From Flavobacterium sp. (lineage in GTDB: Bacteria > Bacteroidota > Bacteroidia > Flavobacteriales > Flavobacteriaceae): 64,000 bases of DNA. This document shows positions 33,224 through 42,684 of the stretch, one piece after another (the stretch's first letter is position 1; every line of letters begins with the position of its first letter). The notes beneath the pieces were generated by a model. It had not been told where the DNA came from. It saw nothing but the letters and a program-made list of their open reading frames with translations, and did not search any database. The position numbers and the translations under genes are program-made. The stretch lies in assembly GCA_014379405.1 (NCBI GenBank), contig JACMLU010000025.1:62001-126000 (forward strand), read 5' to 3'.

Positions 33224-33958
33224 TTAGACTTTTATTCCTTCTATGATAGCGTTTTTTGATTTTTCCATTATCTCATTAAAAGTATAATCACTGACTTTTA
33301 ATGGTTTATGAACCGTAAAAAAAAGATGATGCCCAACACTTAAAGGAAAATAACCGTATTGATACACTTTCCAGGAATTATTAATGCTAATGGGAACAAC
33401 ATAAGCTGATGGTGCATATTTACACAATATTTTCAATCCACTTTCTGCAAATTCATTTGGTATCCCAGTTTTACTTCGTGTTCCTTCAGGAAAAATAACC
33501 GCTGATCGTTTTTCCTTTTCAATATATTCTGCCAGAGATTTTATTTTTGGAATGGCTTGTTTCGGATTGCCTCTGTCAATAAGCACATATTTGCTGTGAC
33601 GCAAATTATAAGAAATAGCCGGAATGCCTTTTCCCAATTCTTTTTTGGTAACAAAAGCCACATAAAATTGTCTCAAATACCAGATAATTCCACCTGTGTC
33701 CAATAAACTTTGATGGTTGGAAACGAATATAATCGGGACGTTTTTAGGAATCAATTCCCTGTTTTCAAAAGTATATCGAGTTCCTAAAATATGGGTACAT
33801 TTCAAAGTAAAATAAGCCACATAATCAAAAGAAATTTTCAATCCCTTATCTCCAAAAACCTTATAAGCAACCCACTGAATGGGATGAATTGTACACAAAA
33901 CCACCAAATAAGCGAAATAATATAGTAGTGTTATTGGGTATAATAAAATATTCTTCAT
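33224..33958 (-). CDS. plsC: 1-acyl-glycerol-3-phosphate acyltransferase (copy 2)
   Basis: This is a second PlsC-like enzyme of 244 residues. It has NHQSLLD (HX4D, about residue 81) and FPEGTRSKTGIPNEFAESGL (about 156). It shares YAPSAYVVPI and ILCKYAPSA with copy 1, so the pair arose by tandem duplication and then diverged, mostly in the membrane segments. Different acyl preferences for the two would make sense next to a desaturase. The gap between them (33085-33223) holds no gene. Confidence 0.9.
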   Translation of the reverse strand: MKNILLYPITLLYYFAYLVVLCTIHPIQWVAYKVFGDKGLKISFDYVAYFTLKCTHILGTRYTFENRELIPKNVPIIFVSNHQSLLDTGGIIWYLRQFYVAFVTKKELGKGIPAISYNLRHSKYVLIDRGNPKQAIPKIKSLAEYIEKEKRSAVIFPEGTRSKTGIPNEFAESGLKILCKYAPSAYVVPISINNSWKVYQYGYFPLSVGHHLFFTVHKPLKVSDYTFNEIMEKSKNAIIEGIKV

Positions 33959-33976
33959 TCTTTTTTAGATTACACA

Positions 33977-33984
33977 CAAAAGTA
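33977..33984 (-). promoter_or_regulatory. -7 box of acyltransferase copy 2
   Basis: The minus strand reads TACTTTTG, a TAnnTTTG box, 18 bases before the ATG at 33958. Confidence 0.45.
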
Positions 33985-34044
33985 ATAAATATATTTAGCG
34001 TTCGATTTTAATCCCGAACAATTATGCCGTTTAGGGTTTAATTG

Positions 34045-34052
34045 TACCTTTG
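34045..34052 (+). promoter_or_regulatory. -7 box of rnpA
   Basis: TACCTTTG followed by CA is a classic Flavobacterium -7 box, 32 bases before the rnpA ATG at 34085. Confidence 0.6.
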
Positions 34053-34084
34053 CATCCTAAAATCTTTGTTGTTTTCAAAATTAA

Positions 34085-34477
34085 ATGAAATTCACTTATC
34101 CAAAAAACGAAAAGCTTAAAAGTAAAATCACGATAGATTTGCTTTTCTCCAAAGGCAAATCCGTGTCCAAATATCCTTTGAGATTGGTTTTTGTGGAAAG
34201 TGATTTTGGCATTCCTGAAGATTCCGACCAAAAGCTAAAAATGGGCGTTTCGGTTTCCAAAAAATATTTCAAACACGCCGTAGATCGCAATTATTTCAAG
34301 CGTGTCCTTCGAGAAACCTATCGATTGAACAAACATTTACTAATTGGCCATCTCGACAAGCCTTATGCTATGATGTTTTTTTACCAAACCAAAGACCGAT
34401 TGTCTTACGAGGAAATAAATACCAAAACCATACAATTGTTTGAAAAGTTTGTTCTCCAGATGAAAAATGAGGAATAA
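34085..34477 (+). CDS. rnpA: Ribonuclease P protein component
   Basis: RnpA binds the catalytic RNA of RNase P and helps mature tRNA 5' ends. The 130 residues have the family RNR-like motif AVDRNYFKRVLRETYRLNK (about residue 65-83) and the earlier FSKGKSVSKYPLRLVF. The usual neighbour rpmH is not next to it here, which is common in Bacteroidetes. It is transcribed alone or with the protease 76 bases downstream. Confidence 0.9.
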   Translation: MKFTYPKNEKLKSKITIDLLFSKGKSVSKYPLRLVFVESDFGIPEDSDQKLKMGVSVSKKYFKHAVDRNYFKRVLRETYRLNKHLLIGHLDKPYAMMFFYQTKDRLSYEEINTKTIQLFEKFVLQMKNEE

Positions 34478-34553
34478 CGTTTTGTTTTTATCTAGGGTAG
34501 TTATTCACTATTAATTCTTATTTTAGTGGTCTAAAACTAAGCCAATCCTAAAT

Positions 34554-36191
34554 ATGAACTCTCCTTTCAAAAAAAAAATAATTCTTCCTGTCATGGCTTC
34601 GGCATTTTTGTTTGTAAGTGTTAGTTTCAAAGACGATTTTTTTGAAATAGCCAAGCAAGTAGAAATATTCACGACCCTTTTCAAGGAATTGAACAAGAAT
34701 TATGTCGACGAAACCAATCCTGGCGATTTAATGGACAAAGCCATTAAGGGAATGTTGGCCAGTCTTGATCCTTACACAGTATATTTCAATGAGCAGGATG
34801 TTGTGAAGTTCAAAATCAACAACACGGGTGAATACACAGGAATTGGCGCAATGATTACCCGAAAAAATGATAGAATAATCATCAAGGAACCATACAAAAA
34901 CTACCCTGCCGACAAGGCTGGATTAAAAGCTGGGGACGAGATTATTCAAATAGGCGATGTACTACTGTCTGATTTCAAAGACGATGCTTCACAACTTTTT
35001 AGAGGTGCAAAAAACACTAAAATTGATGTCAAATACATTCGCCAAGGCAAAACAAACACTGCACAAATTGTTCTTAACGAAGTGGAAATCAAATCGGTAC
35101 CTTTTTTTGGAAAAATAGACGATAAAACAGGCTACATAGTTTTGGCGCGTTTCAATCAAAAAGCTTCACTGGAAACCAAGCAAGCATTGGAACAATTAAA
35201 GAAAGAGGGAGCCGAGAGAATCATTCTCGATTTAAGAGATAATCCCGGCGGACTTTTGAACGAAGCTGTGAACATTTGTAATTTATTTGTCCCGAAAAAC
35301 GAAATAATAGTTACCACAAAATCAAAAATAGAGAAACACAACAACACATACAAAACCTCCAAAGAACCTGTAGATACTGAAATTCCATTGGCTATTTTGG
35401 TCAACGGAAAAAGTGCATCTGCATCAGAAATTGTATCGGGGGCTTTGCAGGATTTAGACCGTGCGGTGGTTATTGGCAGCCGAAGTTTCGGAAAAGGATT
35501 GGTACAAAGACCTGTGGATTTGACTTATGGAACTCAGCTGAAAGTAACTATTTCCCGTTATTACACGCCTTCGGGAAGATGCATTCAAGCCCTGAATTAT
35601 TCGCTTAAAGACAAGAACGGTATCGCAACAAAAACCGAAGCCAAAAATTACAACGCTTTCAAAACCCGAAAAGGCAGAACGGTTTATGATGGCGGCGGAA
35701 TTCAACCCGACATTGAATTGGAAGAAACCAAGTTGAGTCCAATAACCGATGCCTTGGTGAAAAACGACGGTATTTTCAATTATGTGACGGCTTATTATTA
35801 TAAAAACCCCAATTTAGGCACGCAAATTCCAAGTTTTTCGGATTCTGATTTCCTTGATTTCAAACAGTTTCTAAAAACCCAGAAATTTTCTTTTGACACA
35901 GAAACGGAATTGGCTCTGAAAAACACTTTGGCTGTTGCCAAAAAAGAAAAAGTGGACGAAAGTATTAGTGCGGAATACCAGCAATTGCTCATAGCACTCC
36001 AAAAAAGTGAAGAGAAATTATTGGATAAAAACCAAAAGGAAATCAAAAATTTAATCACGGACGAAATCATAAAACGCTATCAATATCAAGAAGGTTTGTA
36101 TCAATATTACCTCAAAAACAACTCCGAAATCAAGAAAGCGGTGAGTGTACTGAACAATGGTGCCGAATATAAAAGTATTTTGAAAATGTGA
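34554..36191 (+). CDS. S41-family C-terminal processing peptidase
   Basis: This 545-residue exported protease has an N-terminal signal or anchor (about 11-24). A PDZ domain follows (GEYTGIGAMI to about 170), then the S41 catalytic domain with the nucleophile Ser in KSASASEIVSGAL (about 288) and the Lys in RSFGKGLVQRP (about 313). The C-terminal 200 residues are helical, as in Ctp/Prc relatives. It trims envelope proteins. The stop overlaps the start of the OmpA-domain gene by one base (TGATG), so they are translationally coupled. Confidence 0.9.
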   Translation: MNSPFKKKIILPVMASAFLFVSVSFKDDFFEIAKQVEIFTTLFKELNKNYVDETNPGDLMDKAIKGMLASLDPYTVYFNEQDVVKFKINNTGEYTGIGAMITRKNDRIIIKEPYKNYPADKAGLKAGDEIIQIGDVLLSDFKDDASQLFRGAKNTKIDVKYIRQGKTNTAQIVLNEVEIKSVPFFGKIDDKTGYIVLARFNQKASLETKQALEQLKKEGAERIILDLRDNPGGLLNEAVNICNLFVPKNEIIVTTKSKIEKHNNTYKTSKEPVDTEIPLAILVNGKSASASEIVSGALQDLDRAVVIGSRSFGKGLVQRPVDLTYGTQLKVTISRYYTPSGRCIQALNYSLKDKNGIATKTEAKNYNAFKTRKGRTVYDGGGIQPDIELEETKLSPITDALVKNDGIFNYVTAYYYKNPNLGTQIPSFSDSDFLDFKQFLKTQKFSFDTETELALKNTLAVAKKEKVDESISAEYQQLLIALQKSEEKLLDKNQKEIKNLITDEIIKRYQYQEGLYQYYLKNNSEIKKAVSVLNNGAEYKSILKM

Positions 36192-36982
36192 TGAAAAAAG
36201 GGTTTCAAATACTACTTTTTTTAACTTTTGGTTTTCTTTCTGCCCAAGAAAATGCCGTTCAATCCGTATATTTTGAATTTGATAAATTCGCTTTGAACAA
36301 AAAAGAAATAAGCACGGTTATCGACCTAGTCAACTCACCCGATTTTTCAAAATTTGAAGCCATTCAACTCTATGGATATTGTGACGATAGAGGAAGTGAG
36401 GAGTACAACAATAAATTATCTGATAAAAGAGTAGCCACAGTTCAGAAGATCTTACTTTCAAACGGCATTTCGCAAAACAAGATTTTTATTTGTGAAGGCA
36501 AAGGAAGGGTAAATTTAGATAAAGACACTGTAAAAAATTTAGAAAAAACACGTTATAAAAATAGGCGTGTCGATTTAGTTTTTATCAAAAAATCCATTTA
36601 CACCTACATTCCTGCAAACCCAAAAGTGGGTGATCTTATCGTTTTGGAAAGGGTTACTTTTGAAATGGGCTCGAGCGTTCTTTCTATAGAAGCCAAAAAA
36701 GAATTGGACAGAACAATTGTTGCATTGGAAAAGCACAAATCGCTACGATTTGAAATTAAAGGCCACGTATGTTGCACCTCAAGCAAAAATTCGGATGCGA
36801 TTGACGAAGAGACCCAAAACAGAAATCTTTCGCTAAATAGAGCTAAAAACGTATTTGCCTATCTTCGTTCAAAAGGAATAAGTCCGTATCGAATGTCTTT
36901 TAAAGGCTATGGGAACCAATTTCCGCTGGAAAAAGGGGACGCACTTGACAGAAGAGTGGAATTTCTGGTTACTAAATTGTAA
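36191..36982 (+). CDS. Double OmpA-domain envelope protein
   Basis: This 263-residue protein has a signal peptide (cut near residue 17, LSAQ) and then two OmpA-like peptidoglycan-binding domains in tandem. The first reads VYFEFDKFALNKKE to about residue 135 with GYCDDRGSEEYNNKLSDKRV. The second starts near residue 152 (VTFEMGSSVLSIEAKKELD) and ends in GYGNQFPLEKGDALDRRVEF. There is no beta barrel and no lipobox, so it is probably soluble in the periplasm and clamps peptidoglycan. It is coupled to the upstream protease, which may process it. Confidence 0.8.
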   Translation: MKKGFQILLFLTFGFLSAQENAVQSVYFEFDKFALNKKEISTVIDLVNSPDFSKFEAIQLYGYCDDRGSEEYNNKLSDKRVATVQKILLSNGISQNKIFICEGKGRVNLDKDTVKNLEKTRYKNRRVDLVFIKKSIYTYIPANPKVGDLIVLERVTFEMGSSVLSIEAKKELDRTIVALEKHKSLRFEIKGHVCCTSSKNSDAIDEETQNRNLSLNRAKNVFAYLRSKGISPYRMSFKGYGNQFPLEKGDALDRRVEFLVTKL

Positions 36983-37429
36983 TTATTCTCTTTTCATCTC
37001 GATATGAGGAATATCATCTTCCAAATACATTTCACTGGTTTGAATAAATCCGTGACTCTCGTAGAATTTCTTTAAATACAATTGCGCTCCAATGGTGATT
37101 TTGCTTTCGCCAAAATGATTCTTGATTCCGGAAATCGCTTCACGCATTAAGTCGTGACCCCATTTTCTGTCTCGGTAACAGGCATCGACAACCACTCTGC
37201 CTATTGAGGCATTATCAAAAGTAATTCCTGGCTCGAAAAGTCTGGAATAGGCCACAATTTCGCCTTCAAATTCGCCAAAAAGATGGAGCGCTAGTTTATC
37301 TTTTCCATCGAGATCAAGATAAACACAGTTCTGTTCTACTACAAAAATCTCACTTCTTAATCTCAGAATATCATAAAGTTCGTTTACCGAAAGGTTATCG
37401 AAAGATTTAATTATCCACTGTATTCCCAT
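36983..37429 (-). CDS. GNAT acetyltransferase, ElaA-like
   Basis: The 148 residues match the ElaA subgroup of GNAT N-acetyltransferases. The LYDILRLRSEIFVVEQNCVY start (about residue 18), the acetyl-CoA loop in VDACYRDRKWGHDLM (about 95) and YLKKFYESHGF near the end are typical. The substrate is unknown. Its start is one base from the stop of the DUF4837 gene on the same strand, so it belongs to the operon starting at 41165 or earlier. Its stop touches the convergent OmpA-domain gene. Confidence 0.85.
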   Translation of the reverse strand: MGIQWIIKSFDNLSVNELYDILRLRSEIFVVEQNCVYLDLDGKDKLALHLFGEFEGEIVAYSRLFEPGITFDNASIGRVVVDACYRDRKWGHDLMREAISGIKNHFGESKITIGAQLYLKKFYESHGFIQTSEMYLEDDIPHIEMKRE

Positions 37430-37430
37430 A

Positions 37431-38408
37431 TTATTTTAAAATAACAATTGATTTTATGATTGATTCTAATTCGTGCATCAAATCACGTTCTTCTTTTGAA
37501 GGCGAATAACAAAATCCTTCCAAAACCAGTATTCTATTGTGTTCCTGATCCACAATGGCATAATTGATAAATGGGCCAGACATAAAATCGTTTTTAAGTT
37601 CCCATGTTCCCCTAGTTTCGTATGTTTCTTTTGCGTTTAATTTAGTTTTGAAAAGATAAGGTGCATAGCCATCTTCGGTAATCATATGCGTATCAAGTTC
37701 TGTTCCTCGAACGTATAAATTACCTATAGAATCCCGCATTTTGATAATGTTTGCAATCTTGTTGGAGTTTTTTTTGATGGAACTCAATGGAACTTGATAT
37801 ATCAAAAGACTGGTGTTCCCACTGGTAATTTCTTTTTTTAGCCAAAGAAAATTACTGCTTTGATGTGCATACAAATAGCCGGAAGGAACTTGCAAAGAAA
37901 TCCTGAATTTGTTCTTGATTATTATCGGATTCATCAAGGATTGACTGTTGATTCTTTGGTTTTCCGCAATTTCAGTTTCCTTTATAATTTGGATTATTTT
38001 TGCTACGTTTTTTTCAATGATTTCCAAAATAGCAGTATTTGTCTTGCCAGAAATATGAAACACGTTTTGAGGTGAAGCATATTGATTTTTCTTAACAACA
38101 AATTGGTTTACATTTTCTTTTTTGACAACGAGAATCGTTCTGCTATCTGTCATAAATCCCTCCATCAGTTTAGCAGGATATTGGTTTATGGTAAAAAGAG
38201 GTTCTTCTTGCGGTAGTCCGATAACGGGCGATGCGAACTTGTTTCGAATGCGATCACCAACCTCGCCATTCCATAACTGGTCGTCGATTATAACCGAAAT
38301 AGTATTGATTTTTCCTGTCGCCTTTCTTGGTAGGTCATTCTCTTGTTTTTTACAAGAAAAAAACAAAAGCGATAAAAACAGTAGCGATAAAAAAAGCTTT
38401 TTAGTCAT
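37431..38408 (-). CDS. DUF4837 family lipoprotein
   Basis: This 325-residue lipoprotein has a signal ending in the lipobox LFFSC (Cys about 19), followed by KKQE. The body carries DUF4837 features such as ISVIIDDQLWNGEVGDRIRN and PLFTINQYPAKLMEGFMTDS near the start, and RGTWELKNDFMSGPF late. The function of the family is unknown; it is restricted to Bacteroidetes. I use the ATG at 38408, which begins the signal; the upstream ATGs add a poor N-terminus. It lies downstream of the DUF1080 gene. Confidence 0.75.
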   Translation of the reverse strand: MTKKLFLSLLFLSLLFFSCKKQENDLPRKATGKINTISVIIDDQLWNGEVGDRIRNKFASPVIGLPQEEPLFTINQYPAKLMEGFMTDSRTILVVKKENVNQFVVKKNQYASPQNVFHISGKTNTAILEIIEKNVAKIIQIIKETEIAENQRINSQSLMNPIIIKNKFRISLQVPSGYLYAHQSSNFLWLKKEITSGNTSLLIYQVPLSSIKKNSNKIANIIKMRDSIGNLYVRGTELDTHMITEDGYAPYLFKTKLNAKETYETRGTWELKNDFMSGPFINYAIVDQEHNRILVLEGFCYSPSKEERDLMHELESIIKSIVILK

Positions 38409-38500
38409 TGATCTGTACTCCATAAAAATGTTAAATATCAAACAAAGTAAAAAGCACCAGATTTATAGAAAAGAGAAAATATCTCTGAGGAATTTTAGTT

Positions 38501-39160
38501 TTACTCTTTAGAAATATTTTTTACATGAATATTTCTAAAATCTATTGGCGAACCTTCATAATTTAAAGATATTTTGCCCTCTATAGAAGTAGCTTCCACA
38601 CATTCGTTTACCAATTTTCCGTTCAAATATTGCGTGATTTTCCCGTTGAATGATTTAATTAGGATAGTATTCCATTCTCCATAAGGCTTCTCATTTTCGC
38701 TAAATTTAGGAGAAGTTACACTTGCACCAGCTTCAATTAATTTTCCGTTGACCTTTGCAGTCACTTTATCCAGAAAGATGAAATCGCCCGTAGTGTTTTC
38801 TTTTATTTGAAATTGGATCCCTTTTGGCCAGATGTTGTCGGGTGAATCTACAGGTATGTTGTACATAACACCACTGTTTTTTTTATTGTTGTCTTTATGA
38901 AATTTTTCTTCTATATTCCAACGGAAGTCTAAACTTAGTTCAAAATTATTATAACTTTTCTTGGTCATAAGATAACCAATATTGTCACTATGCATTCGAA
39001 TCATTCCATCGGTAAACTCATATACTTTTGAGGGTTCTATTCTTTCGGTACTTGTTTTGATAAAAGCATACCAATCATCCCTTGACAAGTTTTTTTGTTG
39101 AACGGAACATGAATTTAATATAAAAAGAAAAGCAACAGCAACAATTATATTTTTGAACAT
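38501..39160 (-). CDS. DUF1080 (3-keto-disaccharide hydrolase-like) lipoprotein
   Basis: This 219-residue lipoprotein (lipobox LNSC, Cys about 18) has a jelly-roll domain of the DUF1080 family, related to concanavalin-type lectins and 3-keto-glucoside hydrolases. Typical features are LSLDFRWNIEEKFHKDN, NSGVMYNIPVDSPDNIWPKG and GEWNTILIKSFNGKITQYLN. It is 10 bases after the lytic transglycosylase gene and so may act on or bind envelope glycans. The exact substrate is unknown. Confidence 0.75.
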   Translation of the reverse strand: MFKNIIVAVAFLFILNSCSVQQKNLSRDDWYAFIKTSTERIEPSKVYEFTDGMIRMHSDNIGYLMTKKSYNNFELSLDFRWNIEEKFHKDNNKKNSGVMYNIPVDSPDNIWPKGIQFQIKENTTGDFIFLDKVTAKVNGKLIEAGASVTSPKFSENEKPYGEWNTILIKSFNGKITQYLNGKLVNECVEATSIEGKISLNYEGSPIDFRNIHVKNISKE

Positions 39161-39170
39161 TGGTATAAAT

Positions 39171-41165
39171 CTATCCGTTTATTTTTAGTTTCATTCCGGG
39201 TTTAAGTTCTTCGCCACTGATATTGTTCCATTTTTTGATATCTGCAATGGTTACTCCTGGATATTTTTTGGAAATGCTGTATAAAGAATCCCCTTTTTTA
39301 ACGTAATAATCAAGCGCGTTGTTTTTGGAAGTTTTCTTGAATGTTTCGGCAACGGCTTTGCTTTCAACAGCCATTTCACTTTTGGCAACAATTAAACTTT
39401 TTCCTAAAGCTATGTTGTTGTCAGATAAATTATTCCATTGTTTCAAATCGTCTACAGAACTACCGTATTTTTTGGCTATACTTCCAAGATTGTCTCCTCT
39501 TTTAACAATGTATTCCACGTTTTCCATCTTTGGAGATATGGCCAATTCTTCTTTGGCGTTCTCTTCTTTTTTGGCTACTTGCAATGAAGTTCCCAATTGG
39601 ATTGAAGCATTCGAAAGATTGTTCCATTCTTTTATTTCCTCGACTGAAACGTTATTTTTCTTGGCGATGTTGCTTAAATTATCTCCTTTTTGAACCACGT
39701 AATAAGAGGCTACTGCAGCAGATAATGTATCGGATTTTATGTCTTTTCTGGTTTTAGTATCTGAAGATGCTATTGATTGATACTCGGCTTTTGGTTCTTT
39801 TTTAACCGTTTGAGCCACACTTTCGTTGGTGATGATTTTCAAACTTTTGCCACGAGCTACCGTACTACTTTTTAATCTATTCCATTTTTTTATGTCGGAA
39901 ATGGTGACATTGTATTTATCGGCTATTTCTCCCAAATTATCACCCCGTTTTACGGTGTAATATTTTGTCTTTGGAAGCGTAACTAATTGTTGGGTATAAT
40001 TCAATGTATCCTTAGCAATTCCTTTTGTAACCTGAAAAGGTTTTTCACGAAAATCAAGCTCACGTTGGGCGTATCCATAAATTTTGCCTTCGTTTGAAGC
40101 AAAAACGGCAATTTTGTCCATTGGTAATCTCAGAAAATGAGGTTGATCGTGATAAAACGGAACTACATTCATTTTATATGATGGATTCAATAATTGCAGT
40201 TGAGCTACCGGAATATCCAGTAAATCAGAGATTTGTTTGAACGACATTTCTCTTTTAATCAATATGGTATCCGTTGCAAAATGTGGCATTGCTGCTCTAC
40301 TAGGTTTTATCCCGTGTTCCTTGTGGTATTCATAGATATACATAGTGGCCAAAAAAGCAGGCACGTAACCTTGGGTTTCTTGTGGCAAATGCTTTTTAAT
40401 ATTCCAAAAGTTTTGCTTTCCTCCTGAACGACGAATCGCTTTGGCAACATTTCCTGGTCCTGAATTATAGGAAGCCAAAACCAAATCCCAATCGCCAAAA
40501 ATAGCATACATATTGGTCATATATTGGGCTGCTGCTTCACTGGCTTTAAGCGGGTCGCTTCTGTCGTCTACATAAGAATCAATCTTCAGGTTGTATTGCT
40601 TTCCGGTGTGGTACATAAACTGCCAAAGTCCTGTTGCTCCCATTCTGGAAACCGCTTTTGGATTCAAGGCTGATTCCACGACTGCCAAATATTTTATCTC
40701 CAACGGAACATTTTGTTTTGCCAAAGCTTCTTCAAAAAGCGGGAAATAATATTCTGAAATGGCCATTAGGCGTTCAAATGATTTTTTCCTGTTCTTGAGA
40801 AATGATTTGATGATGTTTTCCAGTCCTGGATTGTACTCAATATTGAATGGTGATTTGGCGTCCATTTCAGCCAATCGTTGTTTCAACAACTCGGTAGGCA
40901 ATTCATAATCAACCTTTTCTTCAATATTGATATTTTTTATGTCATTGGAAATATCATTATATAAATCCAAGTTAGCCAATTCCTTCATCCAAAGACTGTC
41001 AACGCAAGAAGCCAAGTTGTCTTTTACGAAGGTTTTTTTGATGGAATCTAAATAGGAATTATTGGAGTCGGTTTTATAAATCCCTTTGTTTTCAAAAGAT
41101 TTCTGTGAAAACAAAGAGATTGACAATAATAGAAAAACCGATAGGGAGGTGTTTTTTATTTTCAT
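39171..41165 (-). CDS. Lytic transglycosylase with four LysM domains (MltD-like)
   Basis: The 664 residues have a signal peptide (cut near residue 20, LFSQ). An SLT lytic transglycosylase domain follows (about 135-310), with the catalytic Glu in VVESALNPKAVSRMGATGLW (about 163), then a linker. Four LysM repeats come next, starting near residues 401, 490, 553 and 616, each with a YxVKxGDxL-type start. Such MltD-like enzymes cleave peptidoglycan and anchor through LysM. It has its own promoter 110 bases downstream of pgk and is followed by the DUF1080 gene. Confidence 0.85.
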   Translation of the reverse strand: MKIKNTSLSVFLLLSISLFSQKSFENKGIYKTDSNNSYLDSIKKTFVKDNLASCVDSLWMKELANLDLYNDISNDIKNINIEEKVDYELPTELLKQRLAEMDAKSPFNIEYNPGLENIIKSFLKNRKKSFERLMAISEYYFPLFEEALAKQNVPLEIKYLAVVESALNPKAVSRMGATGLWQFMYHTGKQYNLKIDSYVDDRSDPLKASEAAAQYMTNMYAIFGDWDLVLASYNSGPGNVAKAIRRSGGKQNFWNIKKHLPQETQGYVPAFLATMYIYEYHKEHGIKPSRAAMPHFATDTILIKREMSFKQISDLLDIPVAQLQLLNPSYKMNVVPFYHDQPHFLRLPMDKIAVFASNEGKIYGYAQRELDFREKPFQVTKGIAKDTLNYTQQLVTLPKTKYYTVKRGDNLGEIADKYNVTISDIKKWNRLKSSTVARGKSLKIITNESVAQTVKKEPKAEYQSIASSDTKTRKDIKSDTLSAAVASYYVVQKGDNLSNIAKKNNVSVEEIKEWNNLSNASIQLGTSLQVAKKEENAKEELAISPKMENVEYIVKRGDNLGSIAKKYGSSVDDLKQWNNLSDNNIALGKSLIVAKSEMAVESKAVAETFKKTSKNNALDYYVKKGDSLYSISKKYPGVTIADIKKWNNISGEELKPGMKLKING

Positions 41166-41219
41166 ACTTTTTTAATCAACGTACTATACTGCAGACAATT
41201 AAAAACAAATCGTCTTTTG

Positions 41220-41227
41220 CAAACTTA
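41220..41227 (-). promoter_or_regulatory. -7 box of the lytic transglycosylase gene
   Basis: The minus strand reads TAAGTTTG, a TAnnTTTG box, 54 bases before the ATG at 41165. Confidence 0.5.
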
Positions 41228-41275
41228 GTACGTTATAACTAAAAATTTCAGTAAATATTGTTAAAAATGCATTTT

Positions 41276-42463
41276 TTATTCCAAAATAGCTGCGATTCCG
41301 GGTAAAATCCTACCTTCAAGCATCTCCAACATCGCTCCACCACCTGTAGAAACATAGCTTACTTTGTCTTCGAAACCAAATTGTTTAACGGCTGCAACAG
41401 AGTCACCACCACCAACAAGGGAGAACGCACCATTTGCAGTTGCTTCTGAAATAAAGTTACCTAATTCTATGGTTCCATTGGCAAAAGTTGGCATTTCGAA
41501 AACTCCTAAAGGACCATTCCAAAGAATTGTTTTTGATTCTAAAATTACTTTTTTGAAGTTTTCCAAAGATTTTGGTCCAGCATCTAATCCTTGCCATCCG
41601 TCTGGAATTTCTCTAACATCAACAATTTTAGTATTGGCTGTATTTGAAAAATCATCGGCAGCAACAACATCTACAGGAATGTGGATTTGAACTCCTTTTT
41701 CTTTAGCTAATCTCAAGATTTCCAACGCCAATTCTTGTTTGTCGTCTTCACAAATTGATTCTCCAATTTTTCCACCCAAAGCTTTCACGAAAGTAAAAGT
41801 CATTCCACCACCAATAATCATATGGTCTACTTTATCCAAAATGTTTTCGATAACCGTAATTTTAGAAGATACTTTTGAACCTCCAAGAACTGCTGTTACT
41901 GGTTTTTGTGAATCTTTCAAAACTTTGTTCAAGCTTTCGATTTCTTTGGCCAATAATAATCCGAAACATTTATCTTTTGGAAAAAACTGTGCAATTATGG
42001 TTGTTGAAGCGTGTGCTCTGTGTGCTGTTCCAAAAGCGTCGTTCACATAAATATCGCCCAGTGAAGCTAATTTTTCTGCAAAAGCAACATCTCCAGCTTC
42101 TTCTTCAGCATAAAAACGTAAATTTTCCAACAACAAAATTTGTCCTGGTTGTAAATTACTTACTGCTTTTTCTGCTTCAACTCCAATACAATCTTGTGCA
42201 AAATAAACAGTTTGACCCAAAATTTCTGAAGCTTTTTGAACAATATGTCCCAACGAATATTTGCTATCAACTCCTTTTGGTCTTCCCAAGTGTGACATCA
42301 AAATCACGCTTCCGCCATCGGCAAGAATTTTGTCGATTGTAGGTTTTGCAGCTTCAATACGAGTGGCATCAGTTACATTGAAATTTTCATCTAAAGGCAC
42401 ATTAAAATCAACTCGGATTATGGCTTTTTTCTCTTTGAAATTGAAATCGTTTATAGTTTTCAT
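41276..42463 (-). CDS. pgk: Phosphoglycerate kinase
   Basis: Pgk transfers phosphate between 1,3-bisphosphoglycerate and ADP in glycolysis. The 395 residues start with [19 protein letters not shown]. The substrate loop is SHLGRPKG (about 59) and the nucleotide part ends with [17 protein letters not shown] (about 369). The length is normal. It has its own promoter (42498-42505). Confidence 0.95.
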   Translation of the reverse strand: MKTINDFNFKEKKAIIRVDFNVPLDENFNVTDATRIEAAKPTIDKILADGGSVILMSHLGRPKGVDSKYSLGHIVQKASEILGQTVYFAQDCIGVEAEKAVSNLQPGQILLLENLRFYAEEEAGDVAFAEKLASLGDIYVNDAFGTAHRAHASTTIIAQFFPKDKCFGLLLAKEIESLNKVLKDSQKPVTAVLGGSKVSSKITVIENILDKVDHMIIGGGMTFTFVKALGGKIGESICEDDKQELALEILRLAKEKGVQIHIPVDVVAADDFSNTANTKIVDVREIPDGWQGLDAGPKSLENFKKVILESKTILWNGPLGVFEMPTFANGTIELGNFISEATANGAFSLVGGGDSVAAVKQFGFEDKVSYVSTGGGAMLEMLEGRILPGIAAILE

Positions 42464-42497
42464 TGTGTATTATTTTTTAATTTTTTTGAAAGAATAA

Positions 42498-42505
42498 CAA
42501 ATATA
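42498..42505 (-). promoter_or_regulatory. -7 box of pgk
   Basis: The minus strand reads TATATTTG, a perfect TAnnTTTG, 35 bases before the pgk ATG. Confidence 0.6.
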
Positions 42506-42684
42506 GAACTTTTCAGTAACTTAAAAATAAGAATAGTTCTAAAATTATATCAATCCGCTAACGAAAACGTTATAATGCAATGAAATAATCGGTTTTTTAA
42601 ATTTAATTTAAAAAATTGTACCTTTATCTTACTAAATTTATTTGGAGGTCATTCAAGAAAACAAATCAACAAAATTTACAACCT

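Noticed and set aside
41875..42342. Plus-strand frame of 155 codons opposite pgk
   Set aside because: It is a leucine-rich shadow of the Lys/Gln codons in pgk, with no start signal.
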